From contig DASVHD010000046.1 in NCBI GenBank assembly GCA_036382775.1, positions 1-64,000 of the forward strand: a stretch of 64,000 nucleotides of DNA, written 5' to 3'. Below are positions 40,813 to 48,927 of this stretch, piece after piece (the stretch's first letter is position 1; each line of letters begins with the position of its first letter). A program made the translations under genes and the position numbers. Below the pieces are notes generated by a model. That model saw only the letters and a program-made list of their open reading frames with translations, was not told the DNA's origin and ran no database searches. Source of the DNA: a bacterium (GTDB lineage: Bacteria; Hydrothermota; Tepidihabitantia; SM23-42; JAOAFX01).

Positions 40813-41200
40813 TGTACACCTCCACGTATTCATTCTTTTCCTCGTCCGTGACCTGCGCCAGGACAAACCTGCCGCCTTCGGCGATCTCGCTGACCACTTT
40901 GTCGATGATCTCAGGATCAAAATCATCCAGCTTCATTTCTTTGCCGCTGACATTGACCGTGAACCCGTCCGGCATTACGCCTTTGAAGATCGTGCCCATC
41001 CTGGAGGCAAGTTTGAGCACGCCGACCGGTATATCAACTTTCACTTTGGGTTTATCACTGCCTTTGTTATAGACCCGGACCCGGAAGAACCGCGCGCGCG
41101 CCTCGTTGTCTTTTAGCGCGCCGAGCAGGCGGTCGGCCTCGTCGGGCGTGATCTTGCCCTGGGCTACCATTTCTAAAATCTTTTTTCTTTCATCGGACAT
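40805..41200 (-). CDS. SHOCT-like domain protein
   Basis: 131 residues. The N-terminus SDERKKILEMVAQGKITPDEADRLLGAL is the same SHOCT-like helix pair that starts the next protein in the operon, so the two share a module. A beta-rich middle follows (FFRVRVYNKGSDKPKVKVDIPVGVLKLASRM), then a helical part (DDFDPEIIDKVVSEIAEGG) and a last strand pair (FVLAQVTDEEKNEYVEVYIE). No catalytic motif is visible. A strong AAAGGAG precedes the ATG, and its stop overlaps the TTG start of the DUF4097 gene by 8 bp. Confidence 0.78.
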   Translation of the reverse strand: MSDERKKILEMVAQGKITPDEADRLLGALKDNEARARFFRVRVYNKGSDKPKVKVDIPVGVLKLASRMGTIFKGVMPDGFTVNVSGKEMKLDDFDPEIIDKVVSEIAEGGRFVLAQVTDEEKNEYVEVYIE

Positions 41201-41244
41201 GATATACTCCTTTCAAATAATTAAGGCAATTGAGGGCGTGACCA

Positions 41245-41415
41245 TTATTTCTTTATGAAATATCTTATTACGCCTACAATACCGAGGGCGATCAGGATCG
41301 CAGGCCAGTCGCGGTACCAGGTGATATGGATGATGCCAAGGTTGGAGAGCCAGATTACAGCACCAATCACGATCAAAAGAATGCCGTTGAAAACAGAATG
41401 GAACCAGAATTTCAT
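41245..41415 (-). CDS. 56-aa LiaF-TM-like membrane protein
   Basis: This short gene, translated directly from the minus strand, starts MKFWFHSVFNGILLIVIGAV, continues with IWLSNLGIIHITWYRDWPAI and LIALGIVGVIRYF, and ends in IKK. Two transmembrane segments flank a YRDWP turn, as in the 61-residue protein further down the operon. AAAGGAG lies 6 nt before the ATG. The ATG overlaps the stop of the DUF2089 gene (ATGA). Operon position and the conserved motif make this a real gene despite its length. Confidence 0.8.
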   Translation of the reverse strand: MKFWFHSVFNGILLIVIGAVIWLSNLGIIHITWYRDWPAILIALGIVGVIRYFIKK

Positions 41416-41771
41416 TTTTTTCTCCTTTGTTTCAGAATGCCGACTGCTTCATCCACGGATATTTTTCCATTAGATAGCGCTTCGATCGGATCATCCGCGT
41501 CAACCAGGGGAGAGAGCTTCAAACTTTTCAGCAGATCGTCGATCTTTGATTTTATCGTGGGGTAGGAAGTATCCAGCGCTTTCTCCATATCAGTGATCCT
41601 GCCCTGGGTGCGAAGAAAGACCATGAGAAATTCGTAGTCGTCCTCATTCAACTGGCAAAAAGGACATAGTGAGATGTCTTTACTCACTCTCAGATCACAT
41701 TTCGGGCACTTCAATTCGCTAATAACCATCTCTTGCCCGCAAGATGGACACTCCTTAATTTTTTTAACCAT
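41412..41771 (-). CDS. DUF2089 zinc-ribbon protein, likely regulator of the envelope operon
   Basis: 119 residues. The N-terminal zinc ribbon has three CxxC knuckles (CPSCG, CPKC, CPFC). An HTH-like segment follows: LMVFLRTQGRITDMEKALDTSYPTIKSKIDDLLKSL, in which 'SYPTIKSKIDDLL' looks like a recognition helix. A C-terminal SHOCT-like helix pair (DPIEALSNGKISVDEAVGILKQ) matches the module in the two downstream proteins. DUF2089 proteins are uncharacterised but look like transcription regulators. The start is placed at MVKKIKEC because the -10 lies 7 nt upstream, which predicts a leaderless message. A 20-bp palindrome adjoins the -35. Confidence 0.8.
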   Translation of the reverse strand: MVKKIKECPSCGQEMVISELKCPKCDLRVSKDISLCPFCQLNEDDYEFLMVFLRTQGRITDMEKALDTSYPTIKSKIDDLLKSLKLSPLVDADDPIEALSNGKISVDEAVGILKQRRKK

Positions 41772-41778
41772 ATATGTC

Positions 41779-41806
41779 ATTATAATCAATTTTTTTAATT
41801 TGTCAA
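41779..41806 (-). promoter_or_regulatory. Promoter of the DUF2089-LiaF-SHOCT-DUF4097 operon (leaderless)
   Basis: Minus strand: TTGACA (41801-41806), 16-nt spacer, TATAAT (41779-41784); 7 nt to the ATG. Confidence 0.8.
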
Positions 41807-41812
41807 GGGGTG

Positions 41813-41832
41813 AAATTGACTAAAGTCAATTT
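41813..41832. promoter_or_regulatory. 20-bp palindrome, candidate operator of the DUF2089 operon
   Basis: AAATTGACTAAAGTCAATTT is a perfect inverted repeat (9-bp arms, 2-bp centre) located 6 bp upstream of the -35 element. The position fits binding by a dimeric regulator, possibly the DUF2089 protein itself. Confidence 0.6.
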
Positions 41833-42017
41833 TCGATGTCCTCGCTTTTGTAATATAAAAATGATTATGATGAAGCGAGACGCAGACGATAGCGTAGTGA
41901 TAAACACAATGATAACAGTGATAAAAGAAAAAGTATTGAAAAATCATGGTTTTTTGTTTATTATTTTGAATTTAGGATTTGTTTAGGATTTAGTAATTAG
42001 AATTTAGTGCTTGATCT

Positions 42018-43307
42018 TTAAGGATATATCTTTTCCAGCATCCTCGGGAACGGTATTGTCTCTCTTACATGCGCAATGCCGCAGATCCAGGCGATCGTGC
42101 GTTCCAGGCCCAGCCCAAAACCGCCATGGGGGTAGGTGCCGAAAAGCCGCAGATCCAGATACCATTTGTAAGCCTGCTCAGGGAGCTTGTGTTCCTTTAT
42201 TCTCTTGACCAGCGCCGCATGATCGTCCTCGCGCTGGCCGCCGCCGATGATCTCGCCGTAACCTTCGGACGCGATCATGTCAACGCTTAAAGATAAGGAG
42301 TCGTCCCCGGGATCGCGCTTCATATAGAAAGCCTTGCAGTGCGCCGGGTAATGATGGACCAGGATCGGACGGTCAAAGCTTTCGCCCAATAAAGTCTCCT
42401 GGGGCGCGCCAAAATCATCGCCGTCCTTGAATGTTTTATCCTTTTTGTGGATCATTTCCACGGCTTCCTTATATGTGATCCTCGGGAATGGTTTTTTTAT
42501 TGTCTCCAGTTTGCCAAGGTCGCGTTCCAGGATCTTCAACTCCTCTTTTCTCTTTTCCAGGACTCGTTCAACGACATATGAAACCATATTTTCTTCAGTA
42601 TCCATGATGTCGTTGAGACCAGCAAAGGCGATCTCGGGTTCCAGCATCCAGAACTCGGTCAGATGGCGTCGGGTCTTTGATTTTTCCGCGCGGAATGTCG
42701 GTCCGAAGCAATAAACCTTACCCAGTGACGCCGCGGTCGCTTCGTTGTACAACTGGCCGCTCTGGGTGAGATACACGGTTTCGTCGTAATACTCGACCGG
42801 GAACAGCGTGGTCGTGCCCTCAACCGCAGCAGGTGTGAGGATCGGCGTGTCGGCATTGATGAACCCCTGGTTGTCAAGGAAATCCCTCAAGCCCTTTATT
42901 ACCTCGTGCCGGATCCGCAGGATCGCGTTCTGCTTTTTGGAACGGATCCATAAGTGCCGTAACGGCAACAGGAACTCAATGGAATGTTCTTTGGGCGTGA
43001 TCGGATAATCTTTGGCATATTGGATGATCCTGATGTCCTTTGCAATGATCTCGTAGCCACCTGGCGCCCGCTTGTCAGCGCGCACCGTGCCCGTGATGAC
43101 CAGGGATGACTCCTGGGTTAGTTTGTCGGCGATCTCGAAGATCTCGGGTTTTGCGTCATCCTGGCTGATGACCGACTGGATGATGCCGGTGCCGTCACGG
43201 ATGAGCAGAAAGCAGACCTTGCCCGATGAGCGCACGTTGTAAAGCCAGCCTTTTATCTCGACTTCCTTGCCTTCGTACTTGCCGATCTCCTCGATATATG
43301 CCTGCAT
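42018..43307 (-). CDS. asnS: Asparaginyl-tRNA synthetase
   Basis: Class IIb synthetase charging tRNA-Asn. An N-terminal OB-fold anticodon-binding domain ([28 protein letters not shown]) is followed by the catalytic core. Motif 2 is seen as [28 protein letters not shown], and motif 3 as [36 protein letters not shown] is typical of AsnRS. The 429-residue length is normal. Discrimination from AspRS rests on overall motif context ([11 protein letters not shown]). The -10 lies 6 nt before the ATG, so the gene is predicted leaderless. Confidence 0.95.
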   Translation of the reverse strand: MQAYIEEIGKYEGKEVEIKGWLYNVRSSGKVCFLLIRDGTGIIQSVISQDDAKPEIFEIADKLTQESSLVITGTVRADKRAPGGYEIIAKDIRIIQYAKDYPITPKEHSIEFLLPLRHLWIRSKKQNAILRIRHEVIKGLRDFLDNQGFINADTPILTPAAVEGTTTLFPVEYYDETVYLTQSGQLYNEATAASLGKVYCFGPTFRAEKSKTRRHLTEFWMLEPEIAFAGLNDIMDTEENMVSYVVERVLEKRKEELKILERDLGKLETIKKPFPRITYKEAVEMIHKKDKTFKDGDDFGAPQETLLGESFDRPILVHHYPAHCKAFYMKRDPGDDSLSLSVDMIASEGYGEIIGGGQREDDHAALVKRIKEHKLPEQAYKWYLDLRLFGTYPHGGFGLGLERTIAWICGIAHVRETIPFPRMLEKIYP

Positions 43308-43313
43308 GGAGAG

Positions 43314-43341
43314 AATATATTCTATTTTATAGCAAAGTCAA
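43314..43341 (-). promoter_or_regulatory. Promoter of asnS (leaderless)
   Basis: Minus strand: TTGACT (43336-43341), 16-nt spacer, TATATT (43314-43319); 6 nt to the ATG. Confidence 0.7.
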
Positions 43342-43439
43342 GCAGAAAGCACTATTGACGCCATATACTATTGACATGGTTATTATTTTTGACAGGGGGA
43401 ATTGGGGTCAGCCCTCGAAATTAGAAATCATCTGCTGAA

Positions 43440-43535
43440 TAGATAGATGCGCAAGCCTGAAGGCTTGCCCTACAGTAAAGAGATTGCCGTTGTAGGGCAG
43501 GGTCATGATCCCGCAAAGCGGGGCTTTAGCCTTGC
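43440..43535. repeat. Palindromic repeats (43.5 kb)
   Basis: GCAAGCCTGAAGGCTTGC and TAGGGCAGGGTCATGATCCC with GCAAAGCGGGGC. The same pair occurs in inverted relative order at 27540-27658. No gene is seen in 43308-43576. Confidence 0.75.
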
Positions 43536-43576
43536 CAATATATTATTAGCTATTATGCAATCAGGTGTGCGACCCT

Positions 43577-43604
43577 TTGACAAATAAGAATAAATGAATA
43601 TAAT
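43577..43604 (+). promoter_or_regulatory. Promoter of the glycosyltransferase operon (leaderless)
   Basis: TTGACA (43577-43582), 16-nt spacer, TATAAT (43599-43604); 5 nt to the ATG. Confidence 0.82.
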
Positions 43605-43609
43605 CAGAT

Positions 43610-44506
43610 ATGAAAGTATCAATTTTGGTCCCCGCGTATAATGAAGTTGAGAACATCCCATACCTGGTCGAGGAATTAGACAAATTCATGAAAAACCATA
43701 AGGATTATGAAGTTATCGTCATTGACGACGGTTCCAGAGACAGCACTTTTGATGCCGTGAACAAGCATAAAAGAGACTATTTAAAGGTTGTCCGGCACAA
43801 GCGGAACCTGGGTAAGACCCAGGCGGTTTTGACCGGCGCAGCCGCGGCGGCGGGCGAGATCCTTGTGATCTTTGATGCTGACCTGCAGTTCGACCTTTAT
43901 GACATACCAAAACTTGTGGAATTGATCGATAACGGTGCGGACGTGGCGACCGGTTGGAAACAAGGCGTTTACGAGAAAAAATTCGTTTCCAATGTTTACA
44001 ACTGGTGCGGCCGTAGACTATTCAGGCTCAAAGTCCACGACATGAACGCGATCAAAGCGTTCAAGAAAGATGTTCTGCAGGCGATCCCGTTGCGCAAGGA
44101 GTGGCACCGGTATATTGTGCCCCTTGCCCATGAGTACGGATTCAAGATCGAGGAAATAAAAGTAACATTAAGACTGCGTAAATACGGTACTCCCAAGTAT
44201 CAGCAGAAATCAAGGATCGTCGTCGGCCTGTTCGATCTGCTGGCCGTGAAATTCCACGCGACGTTCATGCAGAAGCCGCTTCTTTATTTCGGCACGATCG
44301 GCATGATCTCCTTTTTGCTGGGCGTCGTGGCGGGGATCGTTGCGATCGTGCTCAGGATATTCGGCCACGGGTTCAGGCCGCTACTGTACCTCGTCGTTTT
44401 GCTCGTGGTGTCGGGCATATTGTTCTTTTCCCTTGGTTTGATCGGAGAATCGATCCGTTCGGTCCTTGACCGCCTGGAAAAGAACGATGCAGAGAAGCAT
44501 CGATGA
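43610..44506 (+). CDS. Family 2 glycosyltransferase with C-terminal membrane helices (DPM1/ArnC-like)
   Basis: GT-A glycosyltransferase that probably charges a polyprenyl phosphate or builds an envelope glycan. The first 230 residues contain SILVPAYNEVENIPYLVEEL, EVIVIDDGSRDST and LVIFDADLQFDLYDIPKL (DxD as DAD, with the QF/QD following motif). Two C-terminal membrane helices (GTIGMISFLLGVVAGIVAIV and LLYLVVLLVVSGILFFSLGLI) anchor it. It is the first gene of a run with a flippase-like protein, ugd, uxs and mscS. That context suggests a sugar derived from UDP-glucuronate or UDP-xylose, but the donor is not defined by sequence. Confidence 0.87.
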   Translation: MKVSILVPAYNEVENIPYLVEELDKFMKNHKDYEVIVIDDGSRDSTFDAVNKHKRDYLKVVRHKRNLGKTQAVLTGAAAAAGEILVIFDADLQFDLYDIPKLVELIDNGADVATGWKQGVYEKKFVSNVYNWCGRRLFRLKVHDMNAIKAFKKDVLQAIPLRKEWHRYIVPLAHEYGFKIEEIKVTLRLRKYGTPKYQQKSRIVVGLFDLLAVKFHATFMQKPLLYFGTIGMISFLLGVVAGIVAIVLRIFGHGFRPLLYLVVLLVVSGILFFSLGLIGESIRSVLDRLEKNDAEKHR

Positions 44507-44563
44507 TCCCATTTCTTAAACTTCTGTAATGAAAAATGGGACGTATACTTCAACGCCGTGATG
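44505..44563. repeat. CCCATTT...AAATGGG hairpin repeat, copy 1
   Basis: TCCCATTT pairs with AAAATGGGA around ~18 nt, followed by CGTATACTTCAACGCCGTGA. The reverse complement of the whole unit occurs at 48651-48715, and a third, diverged hairpin at 48775-48812. It lies between the glycosyltransferase and flippase-like genes. Confidence 0.8.
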
Positions 44564-44573
44564 TAACCGAGAC

Positions 44574-45515
44574 ATGAAATGGGTGTGGACGGTCCTGCGG
44601 ATAGTCATCGGTCTGGCGCTGATCGCGTTTTTGCTGTGGAAGTGCAACCTTGGTCGGATCCTCCAGTACGTGCGCAATATGGATATAAGGTATTTGGCGC
44701 TGGCGCTGTTGGTTTATCTGGTTTTTATAATCATATCAGCCTGGCGCTGGCAGCTCCTGCTTGAGCATAAGAAGATCTCCATGCCTTTCTTCAGGACTCT
44801 ATCAGTTTATTTCATATCCATATTTTTCAGCAATGTATTCCCGACAACCATTGGCGGTGACGTGATGCGCATCGTATACGGACCGTCAACCAGCCGGACC
44901 GAATCGCTGGGTACGGTAATTGTCGACCGCATCCTTGGGTTCATCGGACTGTTTCTATTCGCTCTTGTTTGGGTGCTGTATGTAATGATATTCCAAGGTC
45001 GGGTTGAATTTCTGTCCTTTACGGTGATCGGTCTGGCTGTGCTGCTGCTTCTGACCTATTTTCTTTTTTCGGAAAAAGTGTACGCATTTTTCACGCCGTG
45101 GCTGCAAAAAATAAGGATCTTTCGGCTGGGCGAACGCCTGAGCAATCTCCACCGGATGATGACCGGCTATGGCGGCGCGTGGGGGCTTCTTGCCTTCTGC
45201 GTGCTCCAGTCCATGGTGATCCAGGCGCTCCTGGCGATCGCGCCGATGTTCGTTCTCCGCAGTCTGGGAAATTTTCAGACCGGCATCCTGCCTTTTTTCA
45301 TCTACGTGCCGATCATCAACATCATTTCCATGATCCCGGTTTCTTTGAACGCGCTGGGCGTGCGGGAGAACGCTTACGTGATCTTCTTTTCCAGGGTGGG
45401 GCTTGACAGCGCGGTTTCGTTCACGATGTCGCTGGTGTCGTTCTTCATGTTCTTTATCCTGACGTTGATCGGCGGCATCTGTTTTTTATTCTATCGGAAT
45501 AAGAAAAAGACCTGA
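44574..45515 (+). CDS. Flippase-like membrane protein (UPF0104 / LPG-synthase TM domain)
   Basis: 313 residues with about eight membrane helices. Family signs are WRWQLLLEHKKISMPFFRTLSVYFISIFFSNVFPTTIGGDVMRI near the N-terminus (the NxFPTxxGGDxxR motif) and IPVSLNALGVRENAYV in the second half. These proteins resemble the membrane part of MprF and archaeal AglD and are thought to move lipids or lipid-linked sugars; activity here is inferred. Only 10 bp separate it from ugd. No clear Shine-Dalgarno sequence precedes the ATG, and a hairpin repeat fills the spacer before it. Confidence 0.82.
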   Translation: MKWVWTVLRIVIGLALIAFLLWKCNLGRILQYVRNMDIRYLALALLVYLVFIIISAWRWQLLLEHKKISMPFFRTLSVYFISIFFSNVFPTTIGGDVMRIVYGPSTSRTESLGTVIVDRILGFIGLFLFALVWVLYVMIFQGRVEFLSFTVIGLAVLLLLTYFLFSEKVYAFFTPWLQKIRIFRLGERLSNLHRMMTGYGGAWGLLAFCVLQSMVIQALLAIAPMFVLRSLGNFQTGILPFFIYVPIINIISMIPVSLNALGVRENAYVIFFSRVGLDSAVSFTMSLVSFFMFFILTLIGGICFLFYRNKKKT

Positions 45516-45525
45516 TGGGGGTGCC

Positions 45526-46821
45526 ATGAGAGTGTGCATGATAGGGACGGGCTACGTGGGCTTGGTGACCGGCGCTTGTTTCGCGGATATCGGCCATAAC
45601 GTCATATGCGTCGACAACGATGCCCGGAAGATCGAGGTTTTGAAAAAAGGCGGGATACCGATCTATGAACCGGGACTCGAAGAACTGGTAAAAAAGAATG
45701 TTAAAGCCGGCCGGTTGAAATTTTCAAACTCGATCGCCGAAGGCGTCAACGAATCGGAGATCTTGTTCATTGCGGTCGGCACGCCGCCCAAGGAAAACGG
45801 CGAACCGGATCTTTCCAGCGTGGAGCAGGTCGCGATGGAGATCGGTGCCGCCATGAAGGATTACCGCGTGATCGTTGAAAAAAGCACGGTCCCGGTCCAA
45901 ACCGGGAAATGGGTGCGGACAGTAGTGGAGCGGTTCAGCAAAAACGCGAAGGAATTCGATGTGGCGTCCAACCCCGAGTTCTTGAGAGAGGGTTCAGCGA
46001 TAAGTGATTTCTCAAACCCCGACCGTATCGTGCTGGGCGTGGAAAGCGAACGGGCAAAGGAAAAACTGCTCGAACTTTACAAACCGATAAACGCGCCCAA
46101 GATCGTCACCGATATCGCGAGCGCCGAGCTCATCAAGCACGCATCGAACTCGTTTCTTTCCACGAAAATCTCATTTATCAACGCCGTGTCGGTGATTTGC
46201 GAGCGTTCCGGCGCGGATGTCCTTAAGGTCGCCGAGGGCATGGGCCTGGACAAGAGGATCGGCCGGGATTTCCTGAACGCGGGGCTCGGGTTCGGCGGTT
46301 TCTGCTTTCCCAAAGATCTAAAAGCGTTCATCGGGATCTCGTCCAGACTGGGATACGACTTCCGGCTGCTCAAAGAAGTAGAGAACGTCAACGAGGAGCA
46401 AATGCTCAGGGCGGTTAAGCGGCTGGAGGACATGCTGTGGAACCTGAAGGATAAGAAGATCGGCGTGCTGGGACTGGCGTTCAAGCCGAACACTGATGAC
46501 ATGCGCTTCGCACCGTCGATCACGATCATCGGCGAACTGCAAAAACAGGGCGCCATGGTCAAGGGTTATGACCCGGTGTCGATGGAGCGGGCGAAGGAGA
46601 TCATGCCGGATATCGAATATTGCCGGAATGCGTACGAGGTCGCCCAGGGTGTTGACGCGATAATCCTGGTGACCGAGTGGGACGAATTCCGATCGGACAA
46701 GCTCGACATGAAAAAAGTATTGGTTTCCATGCGGCAGCCGGTCCTGCTGGACGGCAGGAACCTGTATGATCCACTGGCCATGAAAAAACTTGGGTTCCTC
46801 TACGCGGGGATCGGGCGATGA
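45526..46821 (+). CDS. ugd: UDP-glucose 6-dehydrogenase
   Basis: Oxidises UDP-glucose to UDP-glucuronate with two NAD+. The Rossmann start is MRVCMIGTGYVGLVTGACFADIGH; further motifs are FIAVGTPPKENGEPD, ASNPEFLREGSAISDF (catalytic Glu in EFLREG) and the nucleophile C260 in GFGGFCFPKDL. The C-terminal domain has GVLGLAFKPNTDDMRFAPS. The length (431 aa) is typical. GDP-mannose dehydrogenases share most of these motifs, but the following UDP-glucuronate decarboxylase supports UDP-glucose as substrate. The stop overlaps the next start (ATGA). Confidence 0.92.
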   Translation: MRVCMIGTGYVGLVTGACFADIGHNVICVDNDARKIEVLKKGGIPIYEPGLEELVKKNVKAGRLKFSNSIAEGVNESEILFIAVGTPPKENGEPDLSSVEQVAMEIGAAMKDYRVIVEKSTVPVQTGKWVRTVVERFSKNAKEFDVASNPEFLREGSAISDFSNPDRIVLGVESERAKEKLLELYKPINAPKIVTDIASAELIKHASNSFLSTKISFINAVSVICERSGADVLKVAEGMGLDKRIGRDFLNAGLGFGGFCFPKDLKAFIGISSRLGYDFRLLKEVENVNEEQMLRAVKRLEDMLWNLKDKKIGVLGLAFKPNTDDMRFAPSITIIGELQKQGAMVKGYDPVSMERAKEIMPDIEYCRNAYEVAQGVDAIILVTEWDEFRSDKLDMKKVLVSMRQPVLLDGRNLYDPLAMKKLGFLYAGIGR

Positions 46822-47747
46822 GGGTGGTCATAACGGGCGGCGCCGGATTTATCGGATCGCACCTGACCGATCATTACCTGGCGCACGGCCACGAGGTCAT
46901 CACAGTGGACAACTTGATCACGGGCCGTAAGGAGAATATCGCTCACCACGCGCGCGCGGCGCGGTTCGAATTCATCCGTCACGATATCAGCCGGCCATTT
47001 AACATCAAGGGACGGGTAGATCTAATACTCCAGTTCGCCTCGCCGGCCAGCCCGTTCGATTATCTTAAATACCCGATCGAAACGATGAAGACCGCTTCGT
47101 TCGGCACCTACAACATGCTCGAACTGGCGCGGCAAAAAAAGGCCAAGTTCCTGCTGGCTTCCACCAGCGAGGTCTATGGCGATCCTGAGGTTCACCCGCA
47201 GCGCGAGGAATACTGGGGCAACGTGAATTCAGTCGGACCACGGGCAGTTTACGACGAAGGCAAGAGGTTCGCGGAGGCGATGACAGTCGCGTACCACTCC
47301 AGGTACGGCCTCAGAGTGAACATCGTGCGTATCTTCAACACCTACGGCGAGCGGATGCGAGAAGGCGACGGCCGGGTCATCCCGGCGTTCATCTGTGCGG
47401 CCCTGCGCGGCCAGCCTATGCCTATTTTTGGTACGGGCAAGCAGACGCGGAGCTTCTGTTACGTAAACGACCTGGTCGACGGGATCGCGCGCCTTGCCCG
47501 TTGCGGTTATTTCATGCCGGTCAATCTCGGAAACCCTGGTGAATACACCATGCTCGAACTTGCCCGCATGGTCAAGAGACTGACGAAGAGCAAAAGTATG
47601 CTGAAGTTTCATCCCCTGCCTCAGGACGACCCGAGGAAGCGGAAACCGAATATCTCAAGGGCGCGGAAACTGCTGGGCTGGCAGCCCATGGTGGGACTGG
47701 AAAAAGGTTTGAAAAAGACCATCAAGTGGTTTGGGGATGAAATATGA
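46818..47747 (+). CDS. UDP-glucuronate decarboxylase-type NAD-dependent epimerase/dehydratase
   Basis: Extended SDR enzyme predicted to convert UDP-glucuronate to UDP-xylose. It has GGAGFIGSHL (NAD-binding), ILQFASPASPFDYLKYPIETMKT (a hallmark of UDP-xylose synthases) and STSEVYGDPEVHPQ. The catalytic tyrosine and lysine are in VYDEGKR (Y145, K149), and IVRIFNTYGERM and GTGKQTRSFCYVNDLVDG are also present. The length is 309 aa. The position directly after ugd, with a 4-bp overlap, fits the pathway UDP-Glc to UDP-GlcA to UDP-Xyl. The usual YDExKR motif is preserved as YDEGKR. Confidence 0.9.
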   Translation: MRVVITGGAGFIGSHLTDHYLAHGHEVITVDNLITGRKENIAHHARAARFEFIRHDISRPFNIKGRVDLILQFASPASPFDYLKYPIETMKTASFGTYNMLELARQKKAKFLLASTSEVYGDPEVHPQREEYWGNVNSVGPRAVYDEGKRFAEAMTVAYHSRYGLRVNIVRIFNTYGERMREGDGRVIPAFICAALRGQPMPIFGTGKQTRSFCYVNDLVDGIARLARCGYFMPVNLGNPGEYTMLELARMVKRLTKSKSMLKFHPLPQDDPRKRKPNISRARKLLGWQPMVGLEKGLKKTIKWFGDEI

Positions 47748-48580
47748 TCGAGTGGCTGAGACAACACGGACTGAGGATCGCTTTTATACTGGCACTCGGA
47801 GTGTGCTTTTATATTCTACTCCGGGGGCTGATCCCCCGTCTGGTCAAACGCACGGTGGTCCTGTCCATGAAGGACAAGCCGGGTGTCGAAGCGGAGAAAA
47901 GGATCCGTACGATCGGTCGCGTGCTGAACAACACACTGGGCGTCATCATCATACTGATCGTGCTATTCACGATCGGCGCCGAGACCGGTATAAACATCGG
48001 ACCAGCGCTTGCCAGCCTGGGGATCATCGGCATTGCCGTCGGTTTCGGCGCGCAGAGCTTGATCAAAGACCTGATCAACGGATTTTTCATCCTGCTGGAA
48101 AACCAGTACGGCGTTGGCGATGTCGTTAAAATAGTGGATATCGCGGGTCAGGTCGAGGAGATCAATCTGCGCCGGACTGTCCTGCGAGACATGGACGGTA
48201 TTGTCCATATTGTCCCTAACGGGACCATTAATGTTGTCAGCAACTTTACCAAAGAGTTTTCTCGGGTCAACATGAATATCACCGTTGCTTACAAGGAGGA
48301 TATTGATGCCGTGATCGCGGTCGTGAACCGGGTGTGTACGGAACTCGCCGCGGATCCCCAGTGGGGCGCGAAGATCATCAAGACGCCCCAGGTACTGCGT
48401 GTCGATTCCCTGGGTGCTTCCGGAGTAGAAATAAAGATCTGGGGTGAGACCCTGCCGATCCTGCAATGGCAGGTCATGGGCGAGCTTCGGAAAAGAATAA
48501 AGAAGGAATTCGACCGGAAAGGAATTGAGATCCCGTACCCGCACATGAAAGTCCATTTGGAAAACCCGCCAAAGGATTAA
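47744..48580 (+). CDS. mscS: MscS-family mechanosensitive channel
   Basis: 278 residues. An N-terminal helix (GLRIAFILALGVCFYILLRG), a second helix (TLGVIIILIVLFTIGAETGINIGPAL) and the pore-lining TM3 (ASLGIIGIAVGFGAQSLIKDLINGFFILLENQYGVGDVV) are characteristic, with the Gly/Ala packing and the beta-domain YGVGDVVKI. A C-terminal alpha/beta domain ends at PYPHMKVHLENPP. Such channels release solutes on hypo-osmotic shock. It overlaps the end of the decarboxylase gene by 4 bp and is the last member of the operon. Confidence 0.9.
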   Translation: MIEWLRQHGLRIAFILALGVCFYILLRGLIPRLVKRTVVLSMKDKPGVEAEKRIRTIGRVLNNTLGVIIILIVLFTIGAETGINIGPALASLGIIGIAVGFGAQSLIKDLINGFFILLENQYGVGDVVKIVDIAGQVEEINLRRTVLRDMDGIVHIVPNGTINVVSNFTKEFSRVNMNITVAYKEDIDAVIAVVNRVCTELAADPQWGAKIIKTPQVLRVDSLGASGVEIKIWGETLPILQWQVMGELRKRIKKEFDRKGIEIPYPHMKVHLENPPKD

Positions 48581-48650
48581 AGCTCTCAATCCCTGTTCTT
48601 TCATCACCGTAATCTTGTTCTTTTCTCATCACTGTAATCTATGCTTCTGT

Positions 48651-48715
48651 GCATCACTGCGTTGAAGTATACGTCCCATTTTTCATTAAAGAAGTTACAG
48701 AAAATGGGGCGTTGA
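48651..48715. repeat. CCCATTTT...AAAATGGG hairpin repeat, copy 2 (inverted)
   Basis: CCCATTTT pairs with AAAATGGG, flanked by GTTGAAGTATACGT on one side and GTTGAAGTACACGT on the other. It is the reverse complement of the unit at 44505-44563. Confidence 0.8.
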
Positions 48716-48774
48716 AGTACACGTCTTACATTGTGATATCGTGAAAATGACATACTGGTTATCCCGTTCAGGGA

Positions 48775-48812
48775 CCATTTATCATTATAGAATTCAAAAA
48801 AAATGGGGCAAT
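48775..48812. repeat. CCATTT...AAATGG hairpin repeat, diverged copy 3
   Basis: A shorter relative of the preceding hairpin with the same spacing between arms. No gene is seen in 48581-48830. Confidence 0.55.
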
Positions 48813-48830
48813 CGAGCAGTATGTTGGCTA

Positions 48831-48858
48831 TTGACGGGAATAAATTCTCAATTATAAT
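48831..48858 (+). promoter_or_regulatory. Promoter of the SBP-TonB fusion gene
   Basis: TTGACG (48831-48836), 16-nt spacer, TATAAT (48853-48858). A ~63-nt leader ends in AAAGGAGG. Confidence 0.75.
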
Positions 48859-48927
48859 GTATAATAAATAGCGGACAGCTAATAGCATATGGCTAATAGC
48901 AAAAAATACACCACCAAAGGAGGTTTC

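Noticed and set aside
40813-40926. N-terminal extension of the DUF4097 protein to an ATG at 40926
   Set aside because: The extra codons are the upstream SHOCT-like gene read in another frame; the TTG at 40812 has a well-placed GGAGGTG.
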